26,320 nt of DNA from Hypsibius dujardini (taxonomy: Eukaryota > Tardigrada > Eutardigrada > Parachela > Hypsibiidae). The notes under the pieces are model-generated. The model saw only the letters and a program-made list of their open reading frames with translations. It searched no databases and had not been told where the DNA came from. The stretch is taken from assembly GCA_001579985.1 (NCBI GenBank), contig LRSR01004665.1, forward strand, positions 1-26,320, written 5' to 3'. Below, piece after piece: positions 1-9,640 of this stretch; positions within the stretch are counted from its first letter, which is position 1; each line of letters starts with the position of its first letter. The position numbers were made by a program, and so were the translations under genes.

Positions 1-65
1 GACAGACAGACAGAAAGACAGACAGGCAGGTGAGCAGGTAGGCAGATAGACAGACAGACATACAA
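1..65. repeat. GACA tetranucleotide array
   Basis: Near-perfect GACA/GGCA repeats fill the left edge. They lie about 60 bases upstream of a probable splice acceptor, the same intronic placement seen in several genes of this window. Confidence 0.9.
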
Positions 66-123
66 GCAGTTACAAAGAGTTTTATAAATGAAGTCATACG
101 ATACTTAATTTTGCTTTTTTCAG

Positions 124-171
124 ATTGTGGACAATTTGAAGCAGTCCTTGTCTGCATATCGTGATTTGTAA
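124..171 (+). CDS. Probable terminal exon of an upstream gene (partial)
   Basis: A T-rich tract ending in CAG at 121-123 looks like a 3' splice site. From 124 one frame reads 15 residues (IVDNLKQSLSAYRDL) to a TAA at 169-171; the other two frames hit a stop as well but read less like protein. The residues look like an amphipathic helix, as expected for a C-terminus. The rest of the gene lies outside the window, so the product is not identifiable. An AATAAA at 780-785 could be its polyadenylation signal, which would place the array at 440-656 in its 3' UTR. The phase at the acceptor is unverified. Confidence 0.4.
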   Translation: MVDNLKQSLSAYRDL

Positions 172-816
172 TCGTCACATCTCATCGAACTTTTCGTGTG
201 GAAGGAACGTCGATTTGGAGTGCCGGGAGGCTGAACGTGTAGAGTGTTGACCGCGGAGCGCAGGGAAGAATTACTGCAGTTTTTCAATAGCATTCCAAAG
301 CGATACTGTGGTGGTCTGTTTGTGAAAACCTCAAACTAGTATCTAGTTTTTTGTTTTATCCGATTCCTCCACAGAGAGTGAGAGATAGATTCTTATCGTG
401 ACTTCCCTATTGTACCCTTTCTTTTCTTCGAAACGTTTAACTACGTCAGTCGGTCCGTCGGTCGGTCGGTCGGTCAGTTGGTCCGTCAGTTGGTCCGTCA
501 GTCGGTCCGTCAGTCGGTCCGTCAGTTGGTCCGTCAGTCGGTCCGTCAGTTGGTCCGTCAGTCGGTCGGTCCGTCGGTCGGTCCGTCGGTCGGTCCGTCA
601 GTTGGTCCGTCAGTTGGTCCGTCAGTCGGTCGGTCCGTCGGTCCGTCGGTCGGTCCTTGCCGTTTTGATTCTTTTCTTCCCCCTTATTATTTATGGTTTT
701 TGATGTTTAATTTCGCCTTTTGACGAGTTTCCAGTTTTTCCTTTTTCCCGGCATTCTCTCTTGATTTTCAGTCTCAAACAATAAAACACTGGAATAATCC
801 AGAAAAAAGACAGCGG
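172..816. other. Convergent 3' region with GTCC/GTCA array
   Basis: No gene is visible. It holds the GTCC/GTCA array, an AATAAA on the + strand at 780-785 and an ATTAAA on the - strand (plus 706-711) that would suit the Kazal gene ending at 817. It reads as overlapping 3' UTRs of two convergent genes. Confidence 0.45.
440..656. repeat. GTCCGTCAGTCG-type short tandem array
   Basis: Units such as GGTCCGTCAGTC and GGTCCGTCAGTT alternate over about 215 bases, giving open but meaningless frames of SVR/RSV residues. It is a compound tetranucleotide array. Confidence 0.9.
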
Positions 817-1988
817 TCATTTCACCCAGGTTTTTCGTCGATTCGCAATGATGGGCCGATTTCGTCGGCAGATTGCTCGTCGCAGTAAGTAGCCGCCGAG
901 TTCAGCACGACAGACGGCTTTGTAGAACTCGCAGTCGGATGAATGGACCGCCCCGACGTCGTCGCAGATCTTGAGGTGGGCCGCGGCGATGGGCGTTTTC
1001 CGGCAGCCCCATGAGCAGGACTGTCCAGGCAAGGCTCCCGGTAAAATGGGCATTCCGCCGTAAACCGAATTGAACGTGGGGTCCGGCTCGTAGGGGCTCG
1101 GTCCAGCCGGGGCGACCCCGTAGTTGCCTTCTAAACTCGAGCAAGTCAAAAGAGACAAATCATCGAGCGGCAGGCAAAAACTTCAATTGGAGGACCTTGA
1201 AAACCATCTCTTGTGAGGTACCGAAAAGGATCCAAGACCCACGAAGCATAATTCGCGCTGAGGTGAAGAGATCTACAGAAAGCACCGGAAAAGTTCGCTC
1301 ACCATTTTCGGCGGCCACAGGAGCATTGGGATCGGGTGTGTTGCAAGCCGTCAGATGTTGCGGATGCAGAGCTGAAATTGCATGAAGAACAAGAGGGTCT
1401 GTGTGAAAAAAAGGTCTTCGGCAACGTACATTTTCCATCGCGTCCCATTCGCTCCATTACACGCGTGTCGATCGAGGCAAGACAAATCTGTCTAGATCTG
1501 GTCAATCAAGGCAAGACATGTCTAGATCTTGTCGATCAAAGGCAAGACAAATCTCTCCAGATCGGGTCAATCAAGGCAAGACAAGTCTGTCTAGATCTGG
1601 TCAATCAAGGCAAGACATGTCTAGATCTTGTCGATCAAGGCAAGACAAATCTGTCTAGATCGGGTCAATCAAGGCAAGACAAGTCTCTCCAGATCGGGTC
1701 AGACAAGGCAAGACAAGTCTGTTCAGATTTGTCTGGAAACTCACTCGGTTGAGTCAGACGAGCGCACATGAAGAAGCACATGTTGGAGTAAAGTTGCGTG
1801 TCGGACGCGCAGACCGGCTCCCAAATGTGGGGACAGTGACAGGCCGTTGTTCCTGGTGGGAGGAGACATTATTCGGAGCTCTTACACATGCCGCGGGGAG
1901 AGAGAGATGTTCATGTCGGACGTGGGTTCTTACCCGTCGCTGCGCTAATGAAGATTATAACGTGTATTGGGTGGCAGTACTGTCGCAT
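817..1988 (-). CDS. Secreted protein with two Kazal-like domains
   Basis: Spliced model (181 aa): exons 1988-1934, 1852-1745, 1371-1303 and 1130-817, all introns in phase 1 with GT-AG ends (the exon 2 donor is a perfect GTGAGT). The N-terminus (MRQYCHPIHVIIFISAATG) looks like a short signal peptide. Kazal domain 1 covers residues 23-64 with six cysteines (C23, C25, C33, C44, C48, C64), spacings of seven between the second and third and ten between the third and fourth, and the PVC and Y-S-N-x-C signatures. Its sixth cysteine is supplied by exon 3, which supports that junction. Domain 2 (C116, C120, C133, C144, C151, C165) keeps the x10 and x6 spacings of follistatin/agrin-type Kazal units but has a longer reactive-loop segment (12 instead of 7). 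A Gly/Pro/Tyr-rich linker separates the domains. Kazal domains typically inhibit serine proteases; the target is unknown. Intron 2 carries a minisatellite. The start exon is the least certain part. Confidence 0.72.
1470..1735. repeat. 30/34-bp minisatellite inside the Kazal gene intron 2
   Basis: Eight or so units share a GGCAAGACA core followed by a TCTAGATC or TCCAGATC box and a GTCAATCAA or GTCGATCAA tail. Core spacings read 31, 34, 34, 30, 34, 34, showing a three-unit higher order. The apparent ORF through it switches frame from unit to unit and is not coding. Confidence 0.88.
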
Positions 1989-2461
1989 CCTTCCAAAAAA
2001 TATCCCAATTACACACGATCCGGCTGAATAAATCAACTCCTGGGAATAAACCGAGTCATCGAGTCGCCCTAACTCCATGCACTCGGATATACTTCGACCA
2101 AGAGCTCAACAGAGAGGTAAGTGCCAGGTACATCACCATCAACCCGTCGAGTGACAACAACGGCAAGGTGCGAGACAAAAGAGCTTCCGGTCCGACGACC
2201 GCCCACGAGCTCAGTTCAGTCAAAGGAAGCGCAGTTCATGAAAGTTCCTTGGTGGAGAGACTAGAAATGGGCGCCTGGCCCTGTCACCCTGTCACCCCAT
2301 TACCGACTAATCAATCAATCAGTGACCGATTCTTCTTTCCGGACGCAGACTGGAAGAACATGGTGCAAAGACATGACAAGCAAAAGGATCGGGGAGTGAA
2401 ACAAGCCGAGAAACAATTGAAAACGGCTGAGTTACAAGCAACAGTTTTTATTAGCGGGATC
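1989..2461. other. Spacer between the Kazal gene and MPP alpha
   Basis: No supported gene. A 166-codon open frame crosses it on the + strand (1967-2467) and contains a donor-like sequence at about 2116, but it overlaps the Kazal start exon in antisense and I recognise nothing in it. The spacer must contain the Kazal promoter. Confidence 0.4.
2447..2452 (-). promoter_or_regulatory. AATAAA polyadenylation signal of MPP alpha
   Basis: AATAAA on the minus strand begins ten bases past the MPP-alpha stop codon, implying a very short 3' UTR. Confidence 0.6.
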
Positions 2462-2803
2462 TCATAAAAACAACGAAAACCGCTTCTTCTTCTGCGGCTC
2501 GACCGACGTAAGCATGCCCTGAATGTCGGAATAACTGGGAAACGCAGACAGTTTACCGAGGCACGCAACTGACGGTTTCGTGCGCAGCATCCGCTCAGCC
2601 ACCCGCTGAATGTCTTCCGCTGTGACGCTGTCTATTTGCTCCAGCAGTGTTTTCGCGGTTTTTCGGTGACCGTACGCCAGCACTTGCCGTCCAATGTCCT
2701 CAAAGATCACCGGACGCGATTCCAGCTGCATCATTAGCATCGAGGAGAGTTGCGTTTTGGCGCGGTTCAATTCCTCCTACGAAGAACACCCATCAAAACA
2801 AAC

Positions 2804-2836
<33 letters not shown>

Positions 2837-2854
2837 GCCTGCCTGCCTGCCTGT

Positions 2855-2897
<43 letters not shown>

Positions 2898-2935
2898 CCA
2901 GTCTGTCTGTCTATCTATCTGTCTGTATGTCTGTA

Positions 2936-2980
<45 letters not shown>

Positions 2981-3760
2981 TTGTCTGTTTGTCTGTTTGT
3001 CTGTTTATCTGTTTGTCTGTTTGTCTGTCTGCCTGCCTGTTTGTCTGTCTGTCTATCTGTTTGTCTGAATGTACCTCTCCAACGGGACCAGCCATCTGCT
3101 GGAACTGCTCCACCACCGTGGCGACCATTTCCGCGACACTCTCCGGCGGCGAACTGGCTAGTATGCAAAACAACCCCGAGTCGATGTAGGAATGGTTGAA
3201 CGCGGTGGCGCTGTAGAGGTAGTGATGCTTATTGAGGGCGTTGGTATACAGCCGCGTGTACATCCCCTTGCCCGGCCCGCCGGCGCTGAAAGAGCCGCCC
3301 CCGCCCATGAGGATGTTGAGCACGCAGAAGGGAACAAAATCCTCATCCACGTGGGAGGAGCTCTGGAAGCCCAGTGCAAAGTGCGCCAGCTCGGGGATGG
3401 TGGAAGGGCCCAAAGCCGCGCTGGACAGGTCCTTCTCGATGCGGACCTCTCCGCCGGTGTACTGGGCGACGGACGCGTCGGCGGGCAGCTTAGACGCACT
3501 GGGAAGAACGAGGGAGGGGTCTTCCTCCCAGACGGCCTTGGAGGAGCAAAAGTATTTTTCGGTGCTCTCAATGAGGGCGCCGTGGTCGATGCCGACGCCG
3601 GCGATGACCATGCGGGAGGGTGTGTAATATTGAGAAAGGTAGGAGAAGAGGGTTTTTCGGTCGATTTTGTCCACGTTTTCCGGCGGGCACAGTCGAGGGA
3701 GTCCGAGAGTGTTTTCCCGATACGCAGCCTGAAAAAAGACCACAAGTGTCTGTCTGCCTA

Positions 3761-3799
<39 letters not shown>

Positions 3800-5076
3800 G
3801 CTTGTCTGCCTGTCTGTCTGTACCTTGTGGATCATTTCTGTCAAGAGGGAGTCCTGCTCATAGCGCTTGGCCAGGTCCTCCAGATCGAACTTGACAGCCT
3901 GACGAACCTCCACCAGCTGAAGGACAAAAACCAGGTTAATTAAATCAGAAATAATGAAAATAAAATAATGATAAATTAAAGTAGAAAAGTTAAACGTTCA
4001 TTTACACTTAAAAAGGCCGTACCTCTTTCTCGGAGATCAACATCTGTCGGGAGATGTCATTGAGAAGCTTCACCACCGCATCGTAGCCTTGCGACTCGAC
4101 GGAGGAGGCGTACACCGCCGAATCGCGACTGATCTGCGCGTCGCAAATGCCGCCGTACTTCTCCAGATACTGCATGATGGCGTCGCGGCTGGTGAAATTC
4201 TTGGTCGACTGGAAGGCCAGCTTTTCCAAAAAATGCGATATCCCACTCGGATATGCAACCTAAAATGAAAGTGAGAACGATCCTTTCAAACACATCACAC
4301 GTTATTTAAACGACACACCAATCAAGGCAATCAATCAAGCGACCGAAAAACCCAGTGGCACAAATAAAAATATTGAATAAATGTAACCAATCAATCAATC
4401 AATCACGCGTGTTCATGCGAAAATGCCGTTCATCCACTATTCAATCAATACGGCAATCAACTGTAGACACACCACTTCATAACGCGTGCAATAGCCAATC
4501 AATCAATCAAGCATGCCGTCTCATGTGGAAATGCCGTTCAATCAATACGGCAATCAACCGTAGACACCTTACTTCATAACGCGTGTAATAGCCAATCAAT
4601 CAATCAATCGAGCATCCTACTTCATAACGCGTGTAATAGCCAATCAATCAATCAATCGAGCATCCTACTTCATAACGCGTGTAATAGCCAATCAATCAAT
4701 CAAGCATGCCGTTTCATGTGGAAATGCCGTTCGTTCACTTTTCAATCAATACGGCAATCAACCGTAGACACCTTACTTCATAACGCGATCCGGAGTCGAT
4801 GAGCATGCCGATGGTGCAGAATTGGCCGAATTTCGGCTGCGACGCCACGCGAATGCCGTTCGCGAGGCGTGTGACTTTGGTTTCCTGCTGATCGCGCTCG
4901 GAGACGCTGGCGTACAACGGCGGAGGGAAGTCCGGCAGCGGCTGGGACAGCGGAATTTCAGTCGGGGACTTTTTGCCGCCGTTGATGGAAGAAGAAGAAG
5001 ATTCCGCCGGCGCGGTTTTCGTCCCGAAGCGCCGGAAACAGGAGCGCAGATTTAGGGAGCGGCCGAGGCGAAACAT
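2462..5076 (-). CDS. PMPCA: Mitochondrial processing peptidase alpha subunit
   Basis: Five exons: 5076-4777, 4259-4023, 3916-3824, 3728-3075 and 2776-2462, all phase 0 with GT-AG introns, giving 532 aa, close to the usual length of the family (about 525). MPP cleaves targeting presequences from imported precursors in the mitochondrial matrix; the alpha subunit binds substrate and the beta subunit catalyses. Visible features: an Arg/Ser-rich N-terminal presequence without acidic residues; a degenerate zinc motif at residues 109-113 (HFLEK, second His replaced by Lys), as expected for alpha; the alpha-specific glycine-rich loop at 352-365 ([14 protein letters not shown]); and the conserved block around S-M-L-M-M-x-L-E-S-R-P-V near the start of exon 5. 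Introns 3 and 4 carry GACA arrays (sense strand) and intron 1 carries CAAT arrays plus copies of its own 5' splice site. It faces away from a shared upstream region next to a TMED2 relic. Confidence 0.96.
2803..3069. repeat. GTCT/GCCT array in MPP alpha intron 4
   Basis: About 265 bases of GTCT, GCCT and GTTT tetranucleotides fill nearly the whole intron (3074-2777), with only about 5 bases left at the donor and 25 at the acceptor. The same-strand frame reads through into D-R-Q-T repeats and is not part of the protein. Confidence 0.93.
3748..3822. repeat. GTCT array in MPP alpha intron 3
   Basis: The 95-bp intron 3 (3823-3729) is almost entirely GTCT/GCCT repeats on the + strand, running right up to the donor. 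Confidence 0.92.
4325..4776. repeat. CAATCAAT-rich tandem block in MPP alpha intron 1
   Basis: About five units of roughly 50-90 bases combine CAATCAATCAATC, an ATGCCGTTC segment and TTCATAACGCGTG. The last segment is the reverse complement of the end of exon 1 plus its donor, so the block appears to have grown from the exon-intron boundary at 4777. Confidence 0.85.
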
Positions 5077-5201
5077 TTTTCAATCTCTTAAAACGCAAAT
5101 GGAGACTGCTGACCATCTAAATAAATACTGGGAGAAAAATGAAAGATGATGAAATATTCCTGAAAATAAAATTTGAGTAAAATCAATTCAAAGCTTTTGC
5201 C

Positions 5202-5253
<52 letters not shown>

Positions 5254-5470
5254 ATCAATCAATCAATCAATCGATCGATCAATCAACCCGTTCGAAATTG
5301 CATGTACCCAACTAACCCGGACGCTCGCGATTTAAATCGGGTTCGCGTTGATAATGTCAAAGCGTTCGAAACTTGTCGCCCGTTCCATGTGAACGTCGTT
5401 TGCGTTCAATAATAACCATGCATCTGTGTAAGATACTGCAGTGCGTTGAACATTTTCGTCCACGTTCGCC
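5077..5470. promoter_or_regulatory. Shared upstream region between MPP alpha and TMED2 (left copy)
   Basis: This segment separates MPP alpha (-) from the TMED2 relic (+), and a diverged copy lies at 11120-11598 between an MPP-alpha relic and intact TMED2. The segment at 5285-5470 is clearly conserved against 11192-11375 (for example TTCGCGTTGA, CCCGTTCCATGTGAA and ACTGCAGTGCGTT). It also contains a CAAT array (5203-5285). A bidirectional promoter is inferred from layout; I see no clear TATA box. Confidence 0.5.
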
Positions 5471-5955
5471 GTCGTCGGCGTGTGTTCTCCTTTTCCCCCT
5501 TTCCTTATAAAGACGTCGGACGGAGTGTATCAGTACTGCTCCAGCAACAAGATGTCCACTCTCACAACCGTGAGTGCTAGTGCCATGTCTATGTATGAAT
5601 GACTATCTCTCCTGTTGCATGTCGGTCTATTTGGCTGGCTGGCTGCCTGGAATAACTGTTTGTCTATCTCTGACTCTCTGTCTGTCTGTCTGTTGGTCTG
5701 TTTGTCTGACTGCCTGTGTATCTGTCTGTTTGCTAGTCTTTCTGTCTGCCTGCTTGTCTGCGTGTCTGCCTGCTTGTCTGCGTGTATGGATGTCTGTCTC
5801 CGTATTTTTGTATCGTTGTCTGTACTACATACATGTACTGTGACTCTGTTTCTATCTATATACCTGTATTGGGTATGTCTGGCTGCGCGGAGCTGTTTGC
5901 CTGTTTGACGTTCTCTCTTATCTGCATAGAAAACCATTATGGACATTGGCGAAAG
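5471..5955 (+). pseudogene. TMED2 relic (left duplicate)
   Basis: Three pieces of TMED2 are left in order. A short match to exon 1 at 5471-5498 is fused by deletion to the second half of exon 3 at 5512-5569, which keeps the donor GTGAGTGC. An intron rich in GTCT follows, then the first bases of exon 4 at 5930-5953, already carrying an internal deletion. Exon 2, the rest of exon 1 including its ATG, and nearly all of exon 4 with the membrane segment are gone. Sequence beyond 5955 continues with similarity to the region after the intact gene (from about 13285). It cannot make a p24 protein. Confidence 0.85.
5670..5790. repeat. GTCT array in the TMED2 relic intron
   Basis: Irregular GTCT/GCCT/GCTT repeats, the degenerate counterpart of the array at 12615-12830 in the intact gene. 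Confidence 0.8.
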
Positions 5956-6139
5956 CGTCTGAACTTGAAGTTGACAGAAAGCAGAAACACAAGTGCAATC
6001 ATCCATCTCTCATCTTTCTACAATCAATCTACCTTGTTTTTGTTTGGTGACTAGGAAAAGCATACGTAGGAGCATATTTATATTTTGAAGAAGGATCTTG
6101 CGCCTCCTAAGCCGTCGCTGAGAATTAGTACTTTAATTA

Positions 6140-6282
6140 GTATTTTCGCGTTAGACAGGGACAGTCGTACAGGAGTGGACCGTGTGCACGGCTGTGTGCA
6201 CCGTACACACAGCACAAGCGCCGCGTGGCCGATTAAACTTTCCACAGCTCGTACGCTGTCCCTGTCTAACGCGAAAATACAG
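6140..6282. mobile_element. 143-bp MITE, TA-flanked (family 1, copy 1)
   Basis: Inverted ends of about 27 bases carry TTTTCGCGTTAGACAGGGAC and its complement, with TA on each side (6138-6139 and 6283-6284). A second copy lies at 25421-25564 with the same interior. TA target sites and no coding capacity suggest a non-autonomous Tc1/mariner-type element. Confidence 0.85.
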
Positions 6283-6284
6283 TA

Positions 6285-6644
6285 CGAGGTAGAGGCCGTT
6301 AACCAGGCCACTTTTAGAAATCGTAACTTAATCAGGCCGGTTTTTTCAACGTTGACTTCCCGGCGCTGCAGTGCTGCCATGCCACGACAGATGGCTTGAA
6401 AAGATTCAGAAAAATTCTCTGACCCATTTTAGTTCGTTCCTAAGCCTCACGGTTCGAATTTGAGTCCGAAAAATGGAATAGAAAAATCTCAATGGAGAAG
6501 TGTGCAAGTAGTCCGGTAGAGGCGCCACTTCGGTTCCATCTCCCTGGGTTGACTTCGCAAAAGCGACTTATGCGCCACCTGTTGGCTGCCGGCCTGGTTA
6601 AGTTACGATTTCTAAAAGCGGCCTGGTTAACGGCCTTTACCTCG
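6285..6644. mobile_element. 360-bp TA-flanked inverted-repeat element
   Basis: The ends form an inverted repeat of about 55 bases, including AGGCCGTTAACCAGGCC and CTTTTAGAAATCGTAACTTAA with few mismatches. TA dinucleotides at 6283-6284 and 6645-6646 flank it, the left one shared with the neighbouring 143-bp element. The interior has no ORF. A GGTTCGAA at about 6452 resembles a pol III B box, but no A box was convincing. It sits directly upstream of the secreted ORF. Confidence 0.8.
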
Positions 6645-6666
6645 TACTAATACTCGCATACAAATC

Positions 6667-6846
6667 ATGACCCGGGTGTGGATGATGCTGATTTTATCCG
6701 TTACTGCTTCTGTGTCAGGTGTACCTGCACCACAATCTGTTAGGCAAGACGATGAGACTCCTGTCAGCAATGTCGAAAGAGACAGACAGATAGGCAGACA
6801 GGTCGACAGACCAACAAGCGGGCTACTGAGTGGCGCACCCAGTTGA
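6667..6846 (+). CDS. Short secreted-protein ORF, left paralogue
   Basis: ATG at 6667 opens 59 codons starting with a hydrophobic signal-like stretch (MTRVWMMLILSVTASVSG) followed by a VPAPQSVRQD segment. It aligns with the first exons at 13442 and 17607, sharing MT, a W-M pair, the SG cleavage region, the P-A/T-x-Q-S-V motif and a later T/A-P-V. After about residue 35 homology is lost because a GACA/GGCA tract (D-R-Q-I-G-R) has replaced the sequence. The FGS and KSFQGMPST blocks of the paralogues are missing. It is either a shortened paralogue or a decayed copy. No known family is recognised. Confidence 0.45.
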   Translation: MTRVWMMLILSVTASVSGVPAPQSVRQDDETPVSNVERDRQIGRQVDRPTSGLLSGAPS

Positions 6847-7290
6847 ATGGTCCAAAACGATTGAACATGCGCGGGAACATTTGTCGGTTTTTTCGATACT
6901 GTCTGACCAATGGCCCCACAACAAGTGGAAAGTCCCTCCTCCTCCAGGCCAGAGAAGAAAACCTTTGGAGGAAAATTTTCAGCCCTCACCCACGTCTTTG
7001 TGCAGCTTTTATGGAAACTGATTTACTTCACAAAACGCGCTGCGGCTTCAAAAGTGCGGATTTGAACCTTGCTTGCGATTGGATTTTGGGTTATTCTTGC
7101 TGGCAAGTCACAGCCGTTTTATCCGGGTTACCCCTTCTACAGCCCTGTCATTCAAATTCTTATCGCGATTGTTTCTCAGGTTGCTTTTTTAGAATAAGAT
7201 ATAAAGTTTTGGGACTAAATTTTTTTTAAATATCTATTTGCCAATTTCTATCTATTTATCTATTTATTTCCGTTTTTGAATAAATCAAAA
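6847..7290. other. Diverged tail of the left duplicated block
   Basis: Similarity to 13930-14060 (GCGGTTTTTTCG, CCAGGCCAGAG and CGTCTTTG blocks) continues to about 7010, then fades. A stretch at 7080-7170 encodes a hydrophobic run with Tyr/Pro (FYPGYPFYSP) that might be a relic of the second signal-peptide ORF found at 14097, but it has no ATG in frame. Confidence 0.35.
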
Positions 7291-9640
7291 CGGAGTGGCT
7301 ATTTCACCCCCCCCCCTTTTGGGGCCGAATAGATCCCCGGCTATTTTACCCCTCCCTGAATACACAAGGAGGGGCCCAATAGCACCCCAGCTATTTTACC
7401 CCTCCCTAGGGCCGAATAGATCCCTGGCTATTTTACCCCTCCCTAGAAACTATTCTACCCCTCCCGTCCGCTGTCTGTCTGTCCGTTTACTCTCCGTCTG
7501 TTGTCTGTCTGTCTATCCGTTGCCCGTCTGTCCGTTGTTTACGCCTCCACTCCACTCCGCCCGTCCGTTTATTTTCCGTCCGCTATCTGTCCCTCCGTTA
7601 ACTTTCCGTTCGTTGTCTGTCAGTTCGATGTCTGTCCGTTCGTTTATTTTCCGTCTGTTGTCTGTCCGTCCGTTGTCCGCCTTTCCGTTTTCCGTACGTC
7701 TGTTCTCCGTCCGTCCGTTGTTCGTCTGTCCTTCGTTGTCCGTCTGTCATCTGTCCATCCGTTTTCGGTCTGTCCACTATCTGCCTGGTCGTTGTCTGTC
7801 TGTCCTTTTTCTGTCTTTCCGTTGCCCGTACGTCTAATGTCTGTCTGTTGCCTGTCTTTTCCGCCGGTTCACTGTCCGTCCGATGCAAGTCTGTTTGCTG
7901 CCTGTCTCCTCGTTATCTGTCCGTCCGTTGTCCGTTTGTTGCCCTTCCGCTGTCCGTCCGTTGTCCGTCCGTCCGTCTGTTGTCTCTCCCTCCGTTATCT
8001 GTCCGTCCGTCTTCCGTCCGCCTGTTGTCTGTCCCTCTGTTCGTTGTCCGTCCGTGTTCCGTCCGTCTGTTGTCTGTCCGTCTGTTCGTTGTCCGTCCGT
8101 TTTACTTCTTTCCGTCCGTTGTCCGTCCCTCCGTCCTTCTGTGGTCCGTCCTTCCGTCTTCCGTCCGTCTGTCGTCTGTCCGTCCGTTCGTCCGTCATCC
8201 GTCTGTACAATTTCCTCCGTCTGTCCGTCAGCCTTCTGTTGTCCGTCCGTTTATTGTCCGTCCGTCTGTTGCCTGTCCGTCCTTCCGTCCATTGTCCGTT
8301 CGTTGTCCGTTGCTGTCCGGACGGACGACTGAAAGACGAACGACGGACGGACGGATGAAAAACTGACGAAGAAGAGACGGACGGAAGAACAACGGACGAA
8401 AGGACGGACGGGCGGACAACAGACGGACGGAGGGACAGAGAGACGGAGGGAAGGACAACGGACGGACGAACGGACGAAAAGCGGACGAACGGACGGATGG
8501 ACGGAGAACAGGCGGACAGAGGGACGAACAACAGACGGACGGAGGGACGGACAACAGACGGACGGAGGGATGGGCTACAGAGGGACGGGCAGCGGAGGGA
8601 CGAACGGATGAAGAGCAGGCGGACGAACAACGGACGGGCGAAGCACGAACGGACGGACGGAGGGACGGAAAAGAGACCGGCGGAAGGAAGAACAACGGAC
8701 GGACGGACGAGGGACGGTCAGACAGACGGACGGATGGACGAAGAACAGGCGAACGGAGGGACGGACAGCGGACGAACGGACAGATCACGGACGGACGATG
8801 GACGGACGGATCACGGTCGAACGATGGACGGACGGATCACGGATGACGGACGGACGGATCACAGATGGACAGATGGACAGATGGATGGAAGACTGACGGA
8901 CGCGGACGGACGGATCACGGACGGACGATGGACGGACGGATGACGGACGGACGACGGACGAACGGATGGACGGACGAAGAACGGACAAAGAACAGACGGA
9001 CTGAGGGACAACGGACGGACGGACGGACGGATGGACAACAGACAGACGGAGGGACGAACAACGGACGGACGGTTAACGGACGGACGGTTAACGGACGGAT
9101 ATGTGCGGCGGGACGACGGACGGACGGACAGACGGACGACAGAAGAACGGAGGGACGGACAACGGGCGACGACGGACGGACGGACGACGGACGGATTGAC
9201 AACGAACGGACAGACGGACGAAAAACGGACGGACAACGGACAGATTGATAAACAAACAGCGGAGGGACAGACAACGGAAGGACAGACAGACGAAGGACGG
9301 ATTGACAATCGGGACATCGGACGGAACGGACACGGACAGACGGACAAGGAAAAGACGGAAAACGGATGGTCAGACAACAGACGGACGGAAAACAGACAGA
9401 CAGAGAACTAGCGGACTCACAACAGACGGACGGACGGACGGACGGACAACAGACAGACGGAGGGACGGACAATGGACGGACGGATAACGGACCGACAGAC
9501 AACGGAGGGTAAAATAACTCCCAGAGAGTGGTAGAATAATCTGGGATCTATTAGGCCCGAGGGAGGGGTAAAATAGCCGGGGTGCTATTGGGCCCCATAC
9601 ACTACAAGGGAGGGGTAAAATAGCTGTAGCCAAATCAAAA
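7282..9640. mobile_element. 2.3-kb foldback element with 9-bp direct repeats
   Basis: The sequence between 7291 and 9631 is a giant imperfect inverted repeat. The left arm (7291-8318) has end modules built on GCTATTTTACCCCTCCCT and GGGGCC-AATAG, then about 830 bases of CCGTCCGTTGTC-like units. The right arm (8319-9631) is the complement: GGAC/GACA units and then GGGAGGGGTAAAATAG end modules in mirrored order. The arms meet at the palindrome GTCCGGAC (8315-8322). AAATCAAAA occurs on both sides (7282-7290 and 9632-9640), consistent with a 9-bp target duplication as described for foldback and Mutator-like elements. Long ORFs inside are frames of the repeats (PSVRPSV on one strand, DGRTDG on the other) and no transposase is visible. 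Confidence 0.85.

Noticed and set aside
1336-1752. 138-codon ORF with repeated CLDLVDQ segments
   Set aside because: It is the minisatellite; unit lengths of 30, 31 and 34 change the frame, so the repeats are not a protein repeat.
1967-2467. 166-codon + strand ORF with a donor-like GTAAGT
   Set aside because: No recognisable motif, it overlaps the Kazal start exon in antisense, and it ends in the MPP alpha 3' region. Kept only as spacer.
2793-3743. 316-codon minus-strand ORF
   Set aside because: It is MPP alpha exon 4 read through into the intron 4 repeat (DRQT residues). The donor at 3074 and the acceptor before 2776 restore the known family sequence.
6440-6480. Pol III B-box-like GGTTCGAA (possible SINE or tRNA)
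   Set aside because: No convincing A box at the right distance, no cloverleaf and no oligo-T end.
7295-9502. Several ORFs of 120-285 codons on both strands
   Set aside because: They are frames of the CCGT/GGAC repeats in the foldback arms; residues follow the repeat period and all frames are open.
7290-9631. CRISPR-like alternation of repeats and spacers
   Set aside because: Units are degenerate and contiguous, without unique spacers of constant length, and the setting is a eukaryotic genome.
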